Source: a virus. Taken from it: a stretch of 64,000 nt of DNA. The notes under the pieces are model-generated. The model ran no database searches and was not told the DNA's origin. It was given only the letters and a program-made list of their open reading frames with translations. Made by a program: the position numbers and the translations under genes. This document shows, piece after piece, positions 54,968-63,681 of this stretch (positions are counted from its first letter, which is position 1; each line of letters begins with the position of its first letter). The stretch is taken from the IMG/VR virus record IMGVR_UViG_3300042907_001269, positions 1 to 64,000 of that record. The stretch is one strand, 5' to 3'.

Positions 54968-56150
54968 TCAATTTTTTTCACCGGAAGGAGACTTAGAGAA
55001 TTATTTTGTAACCGAGTACTGGTTGATTGACCAGTATGTTGGTGATGCTTTGTGGGCTTGGGGTAGTGGACAATATGGAAAACTTGGAAACAATGCTGCA
55101 ACCGATAGATCCACTCCAATTACCACATTTGCTGGAGGAACCAACTGGAAACAAGTGAGTGGTGGAGATGAGGGTACGGCAGCAATCAAGACCGATGGAA
55201 CCTTATGGACTTGGGGTCTTGGAAATAGCCTATCACCTCTACTTGGAACTAATGATACAATCACTAGATCCACTCCAGTCACCACTTTTGCCGGAGGAAT
55301 CAATTGGAAACAAGTGAGTTGTGATGGTCTTTATACAGCAGCAATTAAGACTGATGGAACTTTATGGACTTGGGGTAATGGGGGATTTGGACGACTTGGA
55401 ACTAATGATGGAACCAATAGATCCACTCCAGTCACCACCTTTGCCGGTGGAACCAACTGGAAACAAGTGAGTTGTGGAGAACTTCATGCCGCAGCAATCA
55501 AGACCGATGGAACCTTATGGATTTGGGGTAATGGAGGTCAAGGACGACTTGGAAATGCAGTAACAACAGGTAGTATATCTACTCCAGTCACCACATTTGC
55601 CGGTGGAACCAACTGGAAACAAGTGAGTGTTGGTAATCAATATACAGCAGCAATTAAAACTGATGGAACCTTATGGACTTGGGGTAGTGGAAGTTCTGGA
55701 CAACTTGGAAATGCAACAACAACAAACACATCCACTCCAGTCACTACCTTTGCCGGTGGAAACAACTGGAAACAAGTGAGTGGTGGAAATGCTCATACAG
55801 CAGCAATTAAGACCGATGGAACTTTATGGACTTGGGGTGGTGGAGATTCTGGACGACTTGGAAACGCATCAACAACCTTTAGATCCACTCCAGTCACCAC
55901 ATTTGCCGGTGGAACCAACTGGAAACAAGTAGATTGTGGTGATTCTCATACAGCAGCAATTAAGACCGATGGAACCTTATGGACTTGGGGTTTTGGAAGT
56001 TTTGGAAGACTTGGAGACAATACTACAACCAATAAACTCACTCCAGTCACCACCTTTGCCGGTGGAACCAACTGGAAACAAGTGAGTTCTGGAGGTGGTA
56101 CTATATCAGCAGTCCAAGCAGGAACCTCAGCAGATCTCCCATTCTCATAA
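54960..56150 (+). CDS. RCC1-repeat beta-propeller protein 1, 396 aa
   Basis: After a 28-residue N-terminal part, seven repeats of about 51 residues follow, each with AAIKTDGTLWTWG and STPVTTFAGGTNWKQVS. Seven repeats make a closed RCC1-type propeller. Such proteins in phages are usually tail-associated and probably bind surface ligands. Two closely related genes lie at 56830 and 61697. It starts inside the S74 fibre gene, which suggests co-expression. Confidence 0.9.
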   Translation: MPNQFFSPEGDLENYFVTEYWLIDQYVGDALWAWGSGQYGKLGNNAATDRSTPITTFAGGTNWKQVSGGDEGTAAIKTDGTLWTWGLGNSLSPLLGTNDTITRSTPVTTFAGGINWKQVSCDGLYTAAIKTDGTLWTWGNGGFGRLGTNDGTNRSTPVTTFAGGTNWKQVSCGELHAAAIKTDGTLWIWGNGGQGRLGNAVTTGSISTPVTTFAGGTNWKQVSVGNQYTAAIKTDGTLWTWGSGSSGQLGNATTTNTSTPVTTFAGGNNWKQVSGGNAHTAAIKTDGTLWTWGGGDSGRLGNASTTFRSTPVTTFAGGTNWKQVDCGDSHTAAIKTDGTLWTWGFGSFGRLGDNTTTNKLTPVTTFAGGTNWKQVSSGGGTISAVQAGTSADLPFS

Positions 56151-56153
56151 ATA
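56146..56153 (+). promoter_or_regulatory. late promoter
   Basis: CATAAATA overlaps the stop codon of the RCC1 gene and lies 13 nt before the ATG at 56167. Confidence 0.6.
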
Positions 56154-56166
56154 CCTAAAAAGACCG

Positions 56167-56820
56167 ATGGAAATAGCACTTATTCATAACAACGCATTAG
56201 AACTTGGTCCTTTTGGAGCAAATGTTCGTTATATTAATGAAGAATTAGAAGAACTTGAAGTGGTAGAAAGAATATCAAATCAATCTTTTACTCAACTTCC
56301 TATTCATTTTAGTGATGGACTTACTCATCTTGTTCCAACAGAAAGAGTAATTCCAGAGAATGACCCCAAGTATCATAATGTAGGAAACTTTTCTTGGGAA
56401 ATTATTGAAGAAAATGGAGTTCCCACTAAAGTCCTATTAACATATCCAATTACCGATAAGACTTTAGAAGAAGTCAAAACACTTCGTAAGCAAGAAGTTG
56501 CCCCATATAGAAGAGAAAAGGAAAATACTATACTCACACTTACAATAAATGGAACCGAGGTAGAAGTATCAACCTCAAGAGATGAGAGACTTCTATTAGC
56601 AAGTAAGTTAGCAGCATCTCCAGGTCCTCATAACTTTAAGTTCCAGAATACTTGGTTAGAGATTACCACAACAGAACTTCAATATATTCTCAATCAAATT
56701 GATATAAAAGTTCAAGAAGCATTTGATTGGGAATTAGCAAAACTTCAAGAGATTGATGCCTGTAATACGATTGATGATGTTTATGCTGTTGTGATTAGAG
56801 AACAACCACAAACACCATAG
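56167..56820 (+). CDS. DUF4376-like tail-fibre-associated protein, 217 aa
   Basis: I chose the ATG at 56167 over an in-frame start inside the preceding gene. The C-terminal half has EVKTLRKQEVAPYRREKENT, then LTINGTEVEVSTSRDERLLL, which matches the DUF4376 domain of fibre-assembly or fibre-tip proteins. The N-terminal part has VRYINEELEELEVVERISNQ. It sits between two RCC1 genes, so it may help to assemble or attach them. Confidence 0.75.
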   Translation: MEIALIHNNALELGPFGANVRYINEELEELEVVERISNQSFTQLPIHFSDGLTHLVPTERVIPENDPKYHNVGNFSWEIIEENGVPTKVLLTYPITDKTLEEVKTLRKQEVAPYRREKENTILTLTINGTEVEVSTSRDERLLLASKLAASPGPHNFKFQNTWLEITTTELQYILNQIDIKVQEAFDWELAKLQEIDACNTIDDVYAVVIREQPQTP

Positions 56821-56829
56821 TAAAGTAAA

Positions 56830-58056
56830 ATGAGTTCTTTAAGAGTTACAACCAATTTTAGGGATAGTAATAGTGTTGATTTAGGTACTAAGTTAATCAC
56901 CAAAGATTATTTGATGAGTGTTTATCCTGAGATTGGTCAACGGATTGGAATTCCTCCAGAACTTTGGACTTGGGGTGCTGGAGCTAATGCAAGACTTGGA
57001 AATGGAGCAACAACAGGGAATATATCCACTCCAGTTACTACTTCTGCCGGTGGAACCAACTGGAAACAAGTGAGTGCTGGTGGATCTCATACAGCAGCAA
57101 TTAAGACTGATGGAACCTTATGGACTTGGGGTTTAGGTGCTAGTGGACGACTTGGAAATGGAGTAACAACAGGTAATATATCCACTCCAGTCACCACCTT
57201 TGCCGGTGGAACCAACTGGAAACAAATAAGTTGTGGATACTCACATACAGCAGCAATTAAGACTGATGGAACCTTATGGACTTGGGGTTTTAGTGGTGAT
57301 GGAAGACTTGGAAACGCAGTAATAACAGGCAATATATCCACTCCAGTCACCACCTTTGCCGGTGGAACCAACTGGAAACAAGTTAGTACTACTTCCTTTT
57401 CTAACCATACAGTAGCAATCAAAACTGATGGAACTTTATGGACTTGGGGATATAATGCTAATTTACAACTTGGTAATAATGCTACAGGTAATAGATCCAC
57501 TCCAATCACCACATTTGCCGGAGGAACCAACTGGAAACAAGTGAGTGGTGGAGGTTCTCATACGGCAGCAATCAAGACCGATGGAACTCTATGGACTTGG
57601 GGGGGAACTACTGGATCACTTGGAAATGGTGTTGTCGGTAGTAGATCTACTCCAGTCACCACCTTTGCCGGAGGAACCAACTGGAAACAAGTGGCTGCTG
57701 GAGGTGCTCATACAGCAGCAATCAAAACTGATGGAACTTTATGGACTTGGGGATATAATGCTAATTTACAACTTGGTAATAATGCTACAGGTAATAGATC
57801 CACTCCAATCACCACATTTGCCGGAGGAACTAACTGGAAACAAGTAACTTGTGGAACTAGTCATACATCGGCAATCAAGACCGATGGAACCTTATGGACT
57901 TGGGGTTCTGGAACTAATGGACAACTTGGAAACGCAACAATAACCAGCACATCCACTCCAGTCACCACCTTTGCCGGAGGAACCAACTGGAAACAAGTGG
58001 CTGCTGGAGGTGCTCATACAGCAGTAATAAAATCAGTAGACTTCGCAAGTTTCTAA
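56830..58056 (+). CDS. RCC1-repeat beta-propeller protein 2, 408 aa
   Basis: A 45-residue N-terminal region (RVTTNFRDSNSVDLGTKLIT) is followed by seven RCC1 blades with TLWTWG and TPVTTFAGGTNWKQV. The blades at about 57420 and 57720 are nearly identical in DNA, 303 nt apart, so they were recently copied. It probably acts as an adhesin, like its two paralogues. Confidence 0.9.
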   Translation: MSSLRVTTNFRDSNSVDLGTKLITKDYLMSVYPEIGQRIGIPPELWTWGAGANARLGNGATTGNISTPVTTSAGGTNWKQVSAGGSHTAAIKTDGTLWTWGLGASGRLGNGVTTGNISTPVTTFAGGTNWKQISCGYSHTAAIKTDGTLWTWGFSGDGRLGNAVITGNISTPVTTFAGGTNWKQVSTTSFSNHTVAIKTDGTLWTWGYNANLQLGNNATGNRSTPITTFAGGTNWKQVSGGGSHTAAIKTDGTLWTWGGTTGSLGNGVVGSRSTPVTTFAGGTNWKQVAAGGAHTAAIKTDGTLWTWGYNANLQLGNNATGNRSTPITTFAGGTNWKQVTCGTSHTSAIKTDGTLWTWGSGTNGQLGNATITSTSTPVTTFAGGTNWKQVAAGGAHTAVIKSVDFASF

Positions 58057-58062
58057 TAAATA
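58055..58062 (+). promoter_or_regulatory. late promoter of the TPR-glycosyltransferase gene
   Basis: AATAAATA overlaps the stop of the RCC1 gene, 25 nt before the ATG at 58088. Confidence 0.6.
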
Positions 58063-58087
58063 CCTCAAGATACATTCAATATTCTTT

Positions 58088-59428
58088 ATGAACCCCCTTG
58101 AGTTGGTCACAAAAACACTGTATTCATTCAACGAAAAAGAACTCACAACACAAGTTCTTTCGGCATTTGGAAAGAGAGCAGAAACTTTTCAGCAATATGA
58201 TGATGTAGCAAAGATTTTCTTTGAGATTAAAGATTTCTCAAATGCGATTACTTATGGCGAGAAAGCACTCAAACTCACAAAGACCAAAGAAGAAAAATAT
58301 ACAACATCAAAAAATCTTATCAACGCATACAATCAAAATAACTATCCAGAAAAAGCAATCACTCAAATATCAAAAATCAAATCACAAAATCCTCAAGATA
58401 CCGAACTTCTTTTAGAGGAAACATTTTCATATTCTGCTTTAGGTCAAAATAATAAAGCAGAGAAACTTTTATTTGATTTACTCAAAAAGAAACTGCCACC
58501 TGAGATAGAAAGAAAAGCATATCACAACTTATCGGGTCATTACTTCAGGAAGGATGATATTCGCACAGGACTTCAACACTTTCTCAAGGCAGGAGAAGTG
58601 GAAGCATATAAGAACCGACAACTTCCACCATTTCCAAAGTGGGACGGAACACCAGAGCCTGGAAGAACGATTATCATAGACAGTCAGTGTGGTGCTGGTG
58701 ATGAGGTTATTCATATTCGTTTTATGAAGCACCTGAAAGAACTTGGTATGAAACCAATCTGGACTTCTACAAGAAAAGAACTGGTGAAACTCTTCAACTA
58801 TAATGGGTTTCACTCTGTGTGTATCTACGATAAACCAGAGTTTCCAGAAGATGCCTGCTGGGTTTATGCTCTTGCTCTACCTTATTATCTCAATCTAAAA
58901 GTAGAAGATTTGGGTCAAACTCCTTATCTAAACCCATTACCAGAAAAACAAAAGCAATACTCTTATCTACAAGAAGACCAAAACTATAAGATTGGAATGT
59001 TTTGGAACTCTGGTTCTGGATTTGAGCAGGCACATTTTCGTTCTATTCAACCAGAACCTTTGTTTGATATTCTTTCTAAAACTCCAGCATCTTTATATTC
59101 CCTACAACTACCAGACCAAGTACCACCAGAAGGTTATGATGTAAAGACTTTTGATATTCCAAATCGTGACTTTACGGATACATTTTCAATTGTATCTCAA
59201 ATGGACTTGGTGATTACTTCGTGTACTTCTATTGCTCATATCGCAGCAGCACAAGGTAAGAAAGTTTGTGTGTTTGTGCCAATTATGGAATATTATGTAT
59301 GGACAAGTTCAACAGGAAAGTCTTGGTGGTATGGTGATAATGTTCATCTCTTCAAGCAAAAGAAACCAAGAAACTGGGACGAACCTTTGAAGCAATTGGG
59401 AGAGTTTCTAAATGATAGAGGAATATAA
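58088..59428 (+). CDS. TPR-glycosyltransferase, OGT/GT9-like
   Basis: A 446-residue protein. Residues about 30-175 are TPR helices (DVAKIFFEIKDFSNAITYGE, then ALKLTKTKEEKY and YSALGQNNKAEKLLFDLLKK). Residues about 185-446 are a GT-B-like domain, with IIDSQCGAGDEVIHIRFMKH, KIGMFWNSGS and a C-terminal donor site IVSQMDLVITSCTSIAHIAA. The same architecture is found in O-GlcNAc transferase-like and bacterial protein glycosyltransferases. Placed among fibre genes behind a late promoter, it could glycosylate fibre Thr residues; this is inference. Confidence 0.82.
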   Translation: MNPLELVTKTLYSFNEKELTTQVLSAFGKRAETFQQYDDVAKIFFEIKDFSNAITYGEKALKLTKTKEEKYTTSKNLINAYNQNNYPEKAITQISKIKSQNPQDTELLLEETFSYSALGQNNKAEKLLFDLLKKKLPPEIERKAYHNLSGHYFRKDDIRTGLQHFLKAGEVEAYKNRQLPPFPKWDGTPEPGRTIIIDSQCGAGDEVIHIRFMKHLKELGMKPIWTSTRKELVKLFNYNGFHSVCIYDKPEFPEDACWVYALALPYYLNLKVEDLGQTPYLNPLPEKQKQYSYLQEDQNYKIGMFWNSGSGFEQAHFRSIQPEPLFDILSKTPASLYSLQLPDQVPPEGYDVKTFDIPNRDFTDTFSIVSQMDLVITSCTSIAHIAAAQGKKVCVFVPIMEYYVWTSSTGKSWWYGDNVHLFKQKKPRNWDEPLKQLGEFLNDRGI

Positions 59429-59870
59429 CTTATCCTTTCTCAATCTAAATACGATTAAGAACACACTTTTACAGATAGAAGCAAGTTCTCACGGACTTGT
59501 CACTAAAGGGTTTTCCACTTATAATTATGGAATGCCTATTCTAATGTATCCAGAACTGACTGGATTGCGGAATATTTTCAAACAATATGTTAGATTATAT
59601 TGTAATAAGTATGATATTCCTCCACTCAAGTTTATCAATAGTTGGTTCAATATCTCACAAGCAGGAAATAAACTCAAGGCACATAAGCACGAAGAAAGTA
59701 TTGTAAGTGGAGCATTTTATATTTCTGGAAGCACTCCTTTGATATTTCCAGATACTTCAATTCATCCTTATCCAGGACTATTGGTTATCTTTTCAAGTGA
59801 TTTGGTTCATTATACAGAAGAAGAAACTGAAGAACGAATTATTATTAGTTTTAACACGGATTACTTATGA
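59412..59870 (+). CDS. 2OG-Fe(II) oxygenase-like protein, 152 aa
   Basis: It overlaps the TPR-GT gene by 17 nt. The segment LKAHKHEESIVSGAFYISGS, with LIFPDTS, and the later LLVIFSSDLVHYTEEETEER, then IIISFN, match the double-stranded beta-helix of 2OG-Fe(II) dioxygenases of the TIGR02466 type. The first histidine group is followed by Glu rather than the usual Asp, so activity should be tested. Hydroxylation of a protein or sugar is the likely reaction. Confidence 0.75.
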   Translation: MIEEYNLSFLNLNTIKNTLLQIEASSHGLVTKGFSTYNYGMPILMYPELTGLRNIFKQYVRLYCNKYDIPPLKFINSWFNISQAGNKLKAHKHEESIVSGAFYISGSTPLIFPDTSIHPYPGLLVIFSSDLVHYTEEETEERIIISFNTDYL

Positions 59871-60652
59871 AATTTTTATTTTTAGTTGGTTCGGCACTCA
59901 AACACTTTCAAGAGAAAGATTTTAGTGCCTATGATGAGCAACAAAGATTTGAGCAAACCTTAGAAACGATTGAGTGTATTCGTAAGAAAGTTCATAATTC
60001 TTATGTGGTTTTATTTGAGTGTTCTTCTAAATCAATTGATGAAAACCAAAAAGATATTCTCAAAGAAAAAACGGATTTGTTTCTGGAGTTTTATGATGAA
60101 CCAGTTCTCAAACAAATCTATGAAAATCTTGAGGCAAGACCAGAACTGATTACATACGGCAAATCACTATTAGAAACAAGAGGATTACTGAATACTCTTT
60201 ATGTAATACAAAAGCATAATATTTTTAATGATAGTCAAAGAGTATTCAAATTGACTGGTAGATATTTACTGAATGATGATTTTGATATTCAAGATTATCA
60301 AAGTAAGTTCCTTGAGAATAAGTATGTAATTAAAAAGTATGACTACCTTTCACAAGAAATGGAAAACTATGAAAAAGAACTTGAGAATGTTTATGCTTAT
60401 CTCTATGGAGCAAAGGGTATGATGATTACGGGTCTTTGGTCTTTTGATAGAATGTTATTTACTGATACTATAGAAGCACTTGAAAAAGCATTTACTTATA
60501 TGGAAAAAATGATACAGTTTACTGCCGGAACTGATGTAGAACATTCACTTTATCGTTTTATCAATAAGAAGAATGTTATTGATATTCCTAATCTTGGTCT
60601 TACGATGGTCAAAGGAATGTCCGGTGAAAATGGTGGAGTGTATCATTCGTGA
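59867..60652 (+). CDS. glycosyltransferase-like protein, 261 aa
   Basis: An ATGA overlap with the oxygenase gene. The product starts MKFLFLVGSALKHF, has NSYVVLFECSSKSIDENQKD, and a central SQRVFKLTGRYLLNDDF that resembles glycosyltransferase-like proteins of phages and surface-polysaccharide clusters. There is no firm family. Context with the next gene suggests glycan transfer. Confidence 0.6.
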   Translation: MKFLFLVGSALKHFQEKDFSAYDEQQRFEQTLETIECIRKKVHNSYVVLFECSSKSIDENQKDILKEKTDLFLEFYDEPVLKQIYENLEARPELITYGKSLLETRGLLNTLYVIQKHNIFNDSQRVFKLTGRYLLNDDFDIQDYQSKFLENKYVIKKYDYLSQEMENYEKELENVYAYLYGAKGMMITGLWSFDRMLFTDTIEALEKAFTYMEKMIQFTAGTDVEHSLYRFINKKNVIDIPNLGLTMVKGMSGENGGVYHS

Positions 60653-61329
60653 AACTAGCAATCTTTTATCATATAGGACAAATGGGAATAGGTGCTTTCA
60701 TTTACCAGCAACAATTACATAGATTATATGCTTCAGGATTACTTCAAAATGCTGATTATACTTATTTTAGTGTAAATGGAAGTCAAGAACTTTTTAATGT
60801 TCCTGATAAAGTAATAGTTAAGTATAATAAGGAGGAAGATTGGGGAACTGAAAAAACCACCTTATTAGCACTTAATGATTTCTGTAAGAATAATCCAGAT
60901 TATAAGGTTCTTTATTTTCATACCAAAGGAGCAACAAAGAATGAACTTTCGGTTCAATCTTGGAGATTAATGATGGAATATTTTGTGATTGATAAATGGA
61001 AGGAATGTATAAAGTATCTAGATACTTATACTTGTGTTGGTTCTCATTTGGGAACTATTGGGCCAAGTATTTGTGCCGATGGTTCTTTAATACCAAATGA
61101 TAAGACTTATGCTTATATGGGAAATTTTTGGTGGGCAAATGCTTCCTATATTAATACAATCAAATCACGATACTTAAACTCTGAGTGTAGAATGGAAAAG
61201 GAAAGATGGATTGGTGATAGTGATAGTTGCTATCCAAAGACTTTATATAATGATGTATTATTTGAAGAAAATCCTTTTGAGTTTAATAATTATAGTTATT
61301 ATTTTAAGGAGGGTGATTATGTTTCGTGA
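60649..61329 (+). CDS. glycosyltransferase-like protein, HTKG type, 226 aa
   Basis: Starts at GTG 60649 with a 4-nt overlap. YKVLYFHTKGATKN and YAYMGNFWWANASYINTIKS are typical of GT-like proteins related to rhamnan-synthesis F-type and similar families. The catalytic residues are uncertain. With its neighbours it forms a four-gene overlapping block behind one late promoter. Confidence 0.65.
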   Translation: MKLAIFYHIGQMGIGAFIYQQQLHRLYASGLLQNADYTYFSVNGSQELFNVPDKVIVKYNKEEDWGTEKTTLLALNDFCKNNPDYKVLYFHTKGATKNELSVQSWRLMMEYFVIDKWKECIKYLDTYTCVGSHLGTIGPSICADGSLIPNDKTYAYMGNFWWANASYINTIKSRYLNSECRMEKERWIGDSDSCYPKTLYNDVLFEENPFEFNNYSYYFKEGDYVS

Positions 61330-61672
61330 GTGTGGAGAATGTACTGCCTGCTGTTCTTGGTTGGTGGGCGATGCTTTTGGATGGAAGTTTGGGTGTAGTC
61401 AATCTTGTAGATTTCTAGAAGAAGGTGGTTGTGGAGTTCATAAGGCACGACCAGAAGTCTGTAGGAATTATCAGTGTGCTTGGTCTCAACATTTACTTCC
61501 AGAAGAAATGAGACCTGATAAGTGTAATGTATTGGTCTCTGTAGAACAAAATGAGAACGGGCAGTATCTAAAGGCAGTTGGAATAAATAATAAAAAGATA
61601 TCTGCTGATGTAAAAGATTGGTTTATAAAGTGGGGAGAGAAAATGAATACTCCAATTATGATATCAGAGTAG
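61319..61672 (+). CDS. CxxxCxxCC metal-binding protein (YkgJ-like), 117 aa
   Basis: I chose the ATG at 61319, which has a strong SD (AAGGAGG) and overlaps the previous gene by 11 nt. The start FRECGECTACCSWLVGD has C5, C8, C11 and C12, followed by further Cys in GCSQSCRFLEEGGCGVHKAR. This is the zinc/iron-chelating YkgJ family. The role is unknown; it might deliver iron to the neighbouring oxygenase, by inference. Confidence 0.85.
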   Translation: MFRECGECTACCSWLVGDAFGWKFGCSQSCRFLEEGGCGVHKARPEVCRNYQCAWSQHLLPEEMRPDKCNVLVSVEQNENGQYLKAVGINNKKISADVKDWFIKWGEKMNTPIMISE

Positions 61673-61696
61673 TTTCCAAGTCTTTAGAGGTCCCTA

Positions 61697-62875
61697 ATGC
61701 CTACATTTTATAACTTTACGGAAAATGGAGTTGTCTATAGTTTTGATGATGTCTTTGTGCCTGCTGATTTGTTTCGTGATGGGAACTTATTCACTTGGGG
61801 TGCTGGAGGTACTGGAATACTTGGAAATGCAGCAACAACCGATAGATCCACTCCAGTCACCACATCTGCTGGAGGAACCAACTGGAAACAAGTCAGTGGT
61901 GGGGCCGCGCATACAGCAGCAATAAAAACCGATGGAACTTTATGGGTTTGGGGTTCGGGAACTTATGGAAGACTTGGAAATGCATCAACAACCAATAGAT
62001 CCACTCCAGTCACCACATTTGCTGGAGGAACCAACTGGAAACAGGTAAGTGCTGGAAATGGTTTGACAGCAGCAATCAAGACCGATGGAACCTTATGGAC
62101 TTGGGGTTATGGTGCTAATGGAAGACTTGGAAACGCAGCAACAACCGATAGATCCACTCCAGTCACCACATCTGCTGGAGGAACCAACTGGAAACAGGTA
62201 AGTGCTGGAAATGGTTTGACAGCAGCAATCAAGACCGATGGAACTTTATGGGTTTGGGGTAATAATGCTAGTGGACAACTTGGAAATGCTGGCACAACTA
62301 GTAGATCCACTCCAGTCACCACATTTGCTGGAGGAACCAACTGGAAACAAGTGAGTTCTGGATTTGAGTTTACAGCAGCAATCAAGACCGATGGAACTCT
62401 TTGGCTTTGGGGTAAAGGATCTAGTGGTCAACTTGGAAACAATAGTAATGGCGATATATCTACTCCAGTCACCACATTCGCTGGAGGAACCAACTGGAAA
62501 CAAGTGGGTGCTGCTGGATACTCTCCAGCAGCAATCAAAACCGATGGAACTCTATGGGTTTGGGGGTTTTCTTTTAGTGGAAGACTTGGAACTGGTGAGC
62601 CGCCATTTACCACTAAATTCACACCAGTCACCACATTCGCTGGAGGAACCAATTGGAAACAAGTCAGTTCTGGATTTAATCACACAACAGCAATCAAGAC
62701 CGATGGAACCTTATGGACTTGGGGTTATGGTGCTAATGGAAGACTTGGAAACGCAGCAACAACTGATGTATCCACTCCAGTCACCACATTTGCCGGAGGA
62801 ACCAACTGGAAACAAGTGAGTTCTGGAGATAGTGCTCATACAGCAGCACTCACCTACCAAGACCCAGGCATCTAA
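61697..62875 (+). CDS. RCC1-repeat beta-propeller protein 3, 392 aa
   Basis: About 30 N-terminal residues (FYNFTENGVVYSFDDVFVPA) precede seven RCC1 blades with TLWTWG/TLWVWG and TPVTTFAGGTNWKQVS. Neighbouring blades at about 62041 and 62194 share long identical DNA, 153 nt apart, which is one blade. It is a paralogue of the genes at 54960 and 56830, with a different N-terminus. Confidence 0.9.
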   Translation: MPTFYNFTENGVVYSFDDVFVPADLFRDGNLFTWGAGGTGILGNAATTDRSTPVTTSAGGTNWKQVSGGAAHTAAIKTDGTLWVWGSGTYGRLGNASTTNRSTPVTTFAGGTNWKQVSAGNGLTAAIKTDGTLWTWGYGANGRLGNAATTDRSTPVTTSAGGTNWKQVSAGNGLTAAIKTDGTLWVWGNNASGQLGNAGTTSRSTPVTTFAGGTNWKQVSSGFEFTAAIKTDGTLWLWGKGSSGQLGNNSNGDISTPVTTFAGGTNWKQVGAAGYSPAAIKTDGTLWVWGFSFSGRLGTGEPPFTTKFTPVTTFAGGTNWKQVSSGFNHTTAIKTDGTLWTWGYGANGRLGNAATTDVSTPVTTFAGGTNWKQVSSGDSAHTAALTYQDPGI

Positions 62876-62878
62876 ATA
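62871..62878 (+). promoter_or_regulatory. late-promoter-like box
   Basis: TCTAAATA overlaps the RCC1 stop, 20 nt before the sulfotransferase ATG at 62899. Confidence 0.5.
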
Positions 62879-62898
62879 CTCATAACAATCAAAATATT

Positions 62899-63681
62899 AT
62901 GAAGACATTATATTTTCTTGGAGGACTTCCAAGAAGTGGTTCTACATTATTAGGGTCTATACTCAATCAACATCCAGACATTTATGTATCACCAACATCT
63001 CCATTAGGTGATGTGGTGACTGATATTGAGCAATCATTCAATAAAGTAGACCAGCAGTTTACCTTTGACCGTAAAGCAATATCTTATAATGTCTACAAGG
63101 CAGTTCTTGCGAACTTTTATAATCATATTCCAAAGTCAACAATCCTAGACAAGCACAGATTTTGGGGTAAGAACCTTGATACGGTTCAAATGTTTCTTTC
63201 AAACAAACCAAAGATTGTAGCAACTTATCGTTCTATTCCAGAAGTTCTTACATCTTATATCTCACTGATAGAAAGAACCAAGCACGAAGATAATTTTATT
63301 GATAATCATTTGAGACGAGACAATCTTCCAATCACAAATAACAATCGTGCTGATTATATTTGGAGATATTATGTTGCTCCATCTTATGAGAGTATGGTAT
63401 ATGGTCTCACAAAGTATCCAGACTGGGTTCATCTGGTAGAATATAGTCAACTCATTTCTAATCCACAAGAAGAACTCAATAAGGTCTATGAGTTTTTAGA
63501 AGTTTCTCCTCAAGACAATAACTTCAATGAGATTGAGAATGCTTGTGGAGAACAGAAAGACGAAGCCTGGGGACTAAAAGACCTTCATACCATTCGTCCA
63601 AAGTTATCTAAAATCTCACAAAATCCTATTGATATAATAGGAGAAGAAAATGTAAAACTATATTCCAAGTTTGATTTATGA
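62899..63681 (+). CDS. sulfotransferase-like protein, 260 aa
   Basis: The start LYFLGGLPRSGSTLLGSILN contains the P-loop-like PAPS-binding motif (residues 11-18), and KIVATYRSIPEVLTSYISLI the second, 3'-phosphate-binding segment. VEYSQLISNPQEELNKVYEF is the usual C-terminal helix. Sulfotransferases move sulfate from PAPS to sugars or Tyr. Its location next to fibre and glycan genes suggests sulfation of a glycan or fibre. Confidence 0.85.
   Translation: MKTLYFLGGLPRSGSTLLGSILNQHPDIYVSPTSPLGDVVTDIEQSFNKVDQQFTFDRKAISYNVYKAVLANFYNHIPKSTILDKHRFWGKNLDTVQMFLSNKPKIVATYRSIPEVLTSYISLIERTKHEDNFIDNHLRRDNLPITNNNRADYIWRYYVAPSYESMVYGLTKYPDWVHLVEYSQLISNPQEELNKVYEFLEVSPQDNNFNEIENACGEQKDEAWGLKDLHTIRPKLSKISQNPIDIIGEENVKLYSKFDL

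Noticed and set aside
54960-62875. RCC1 repeats as eukaryotic contamination
   Set aside because: The genes overlap or abut phage fibre genes, have phage late-promoter boxes and no introns, and codon use matches the neighbours.
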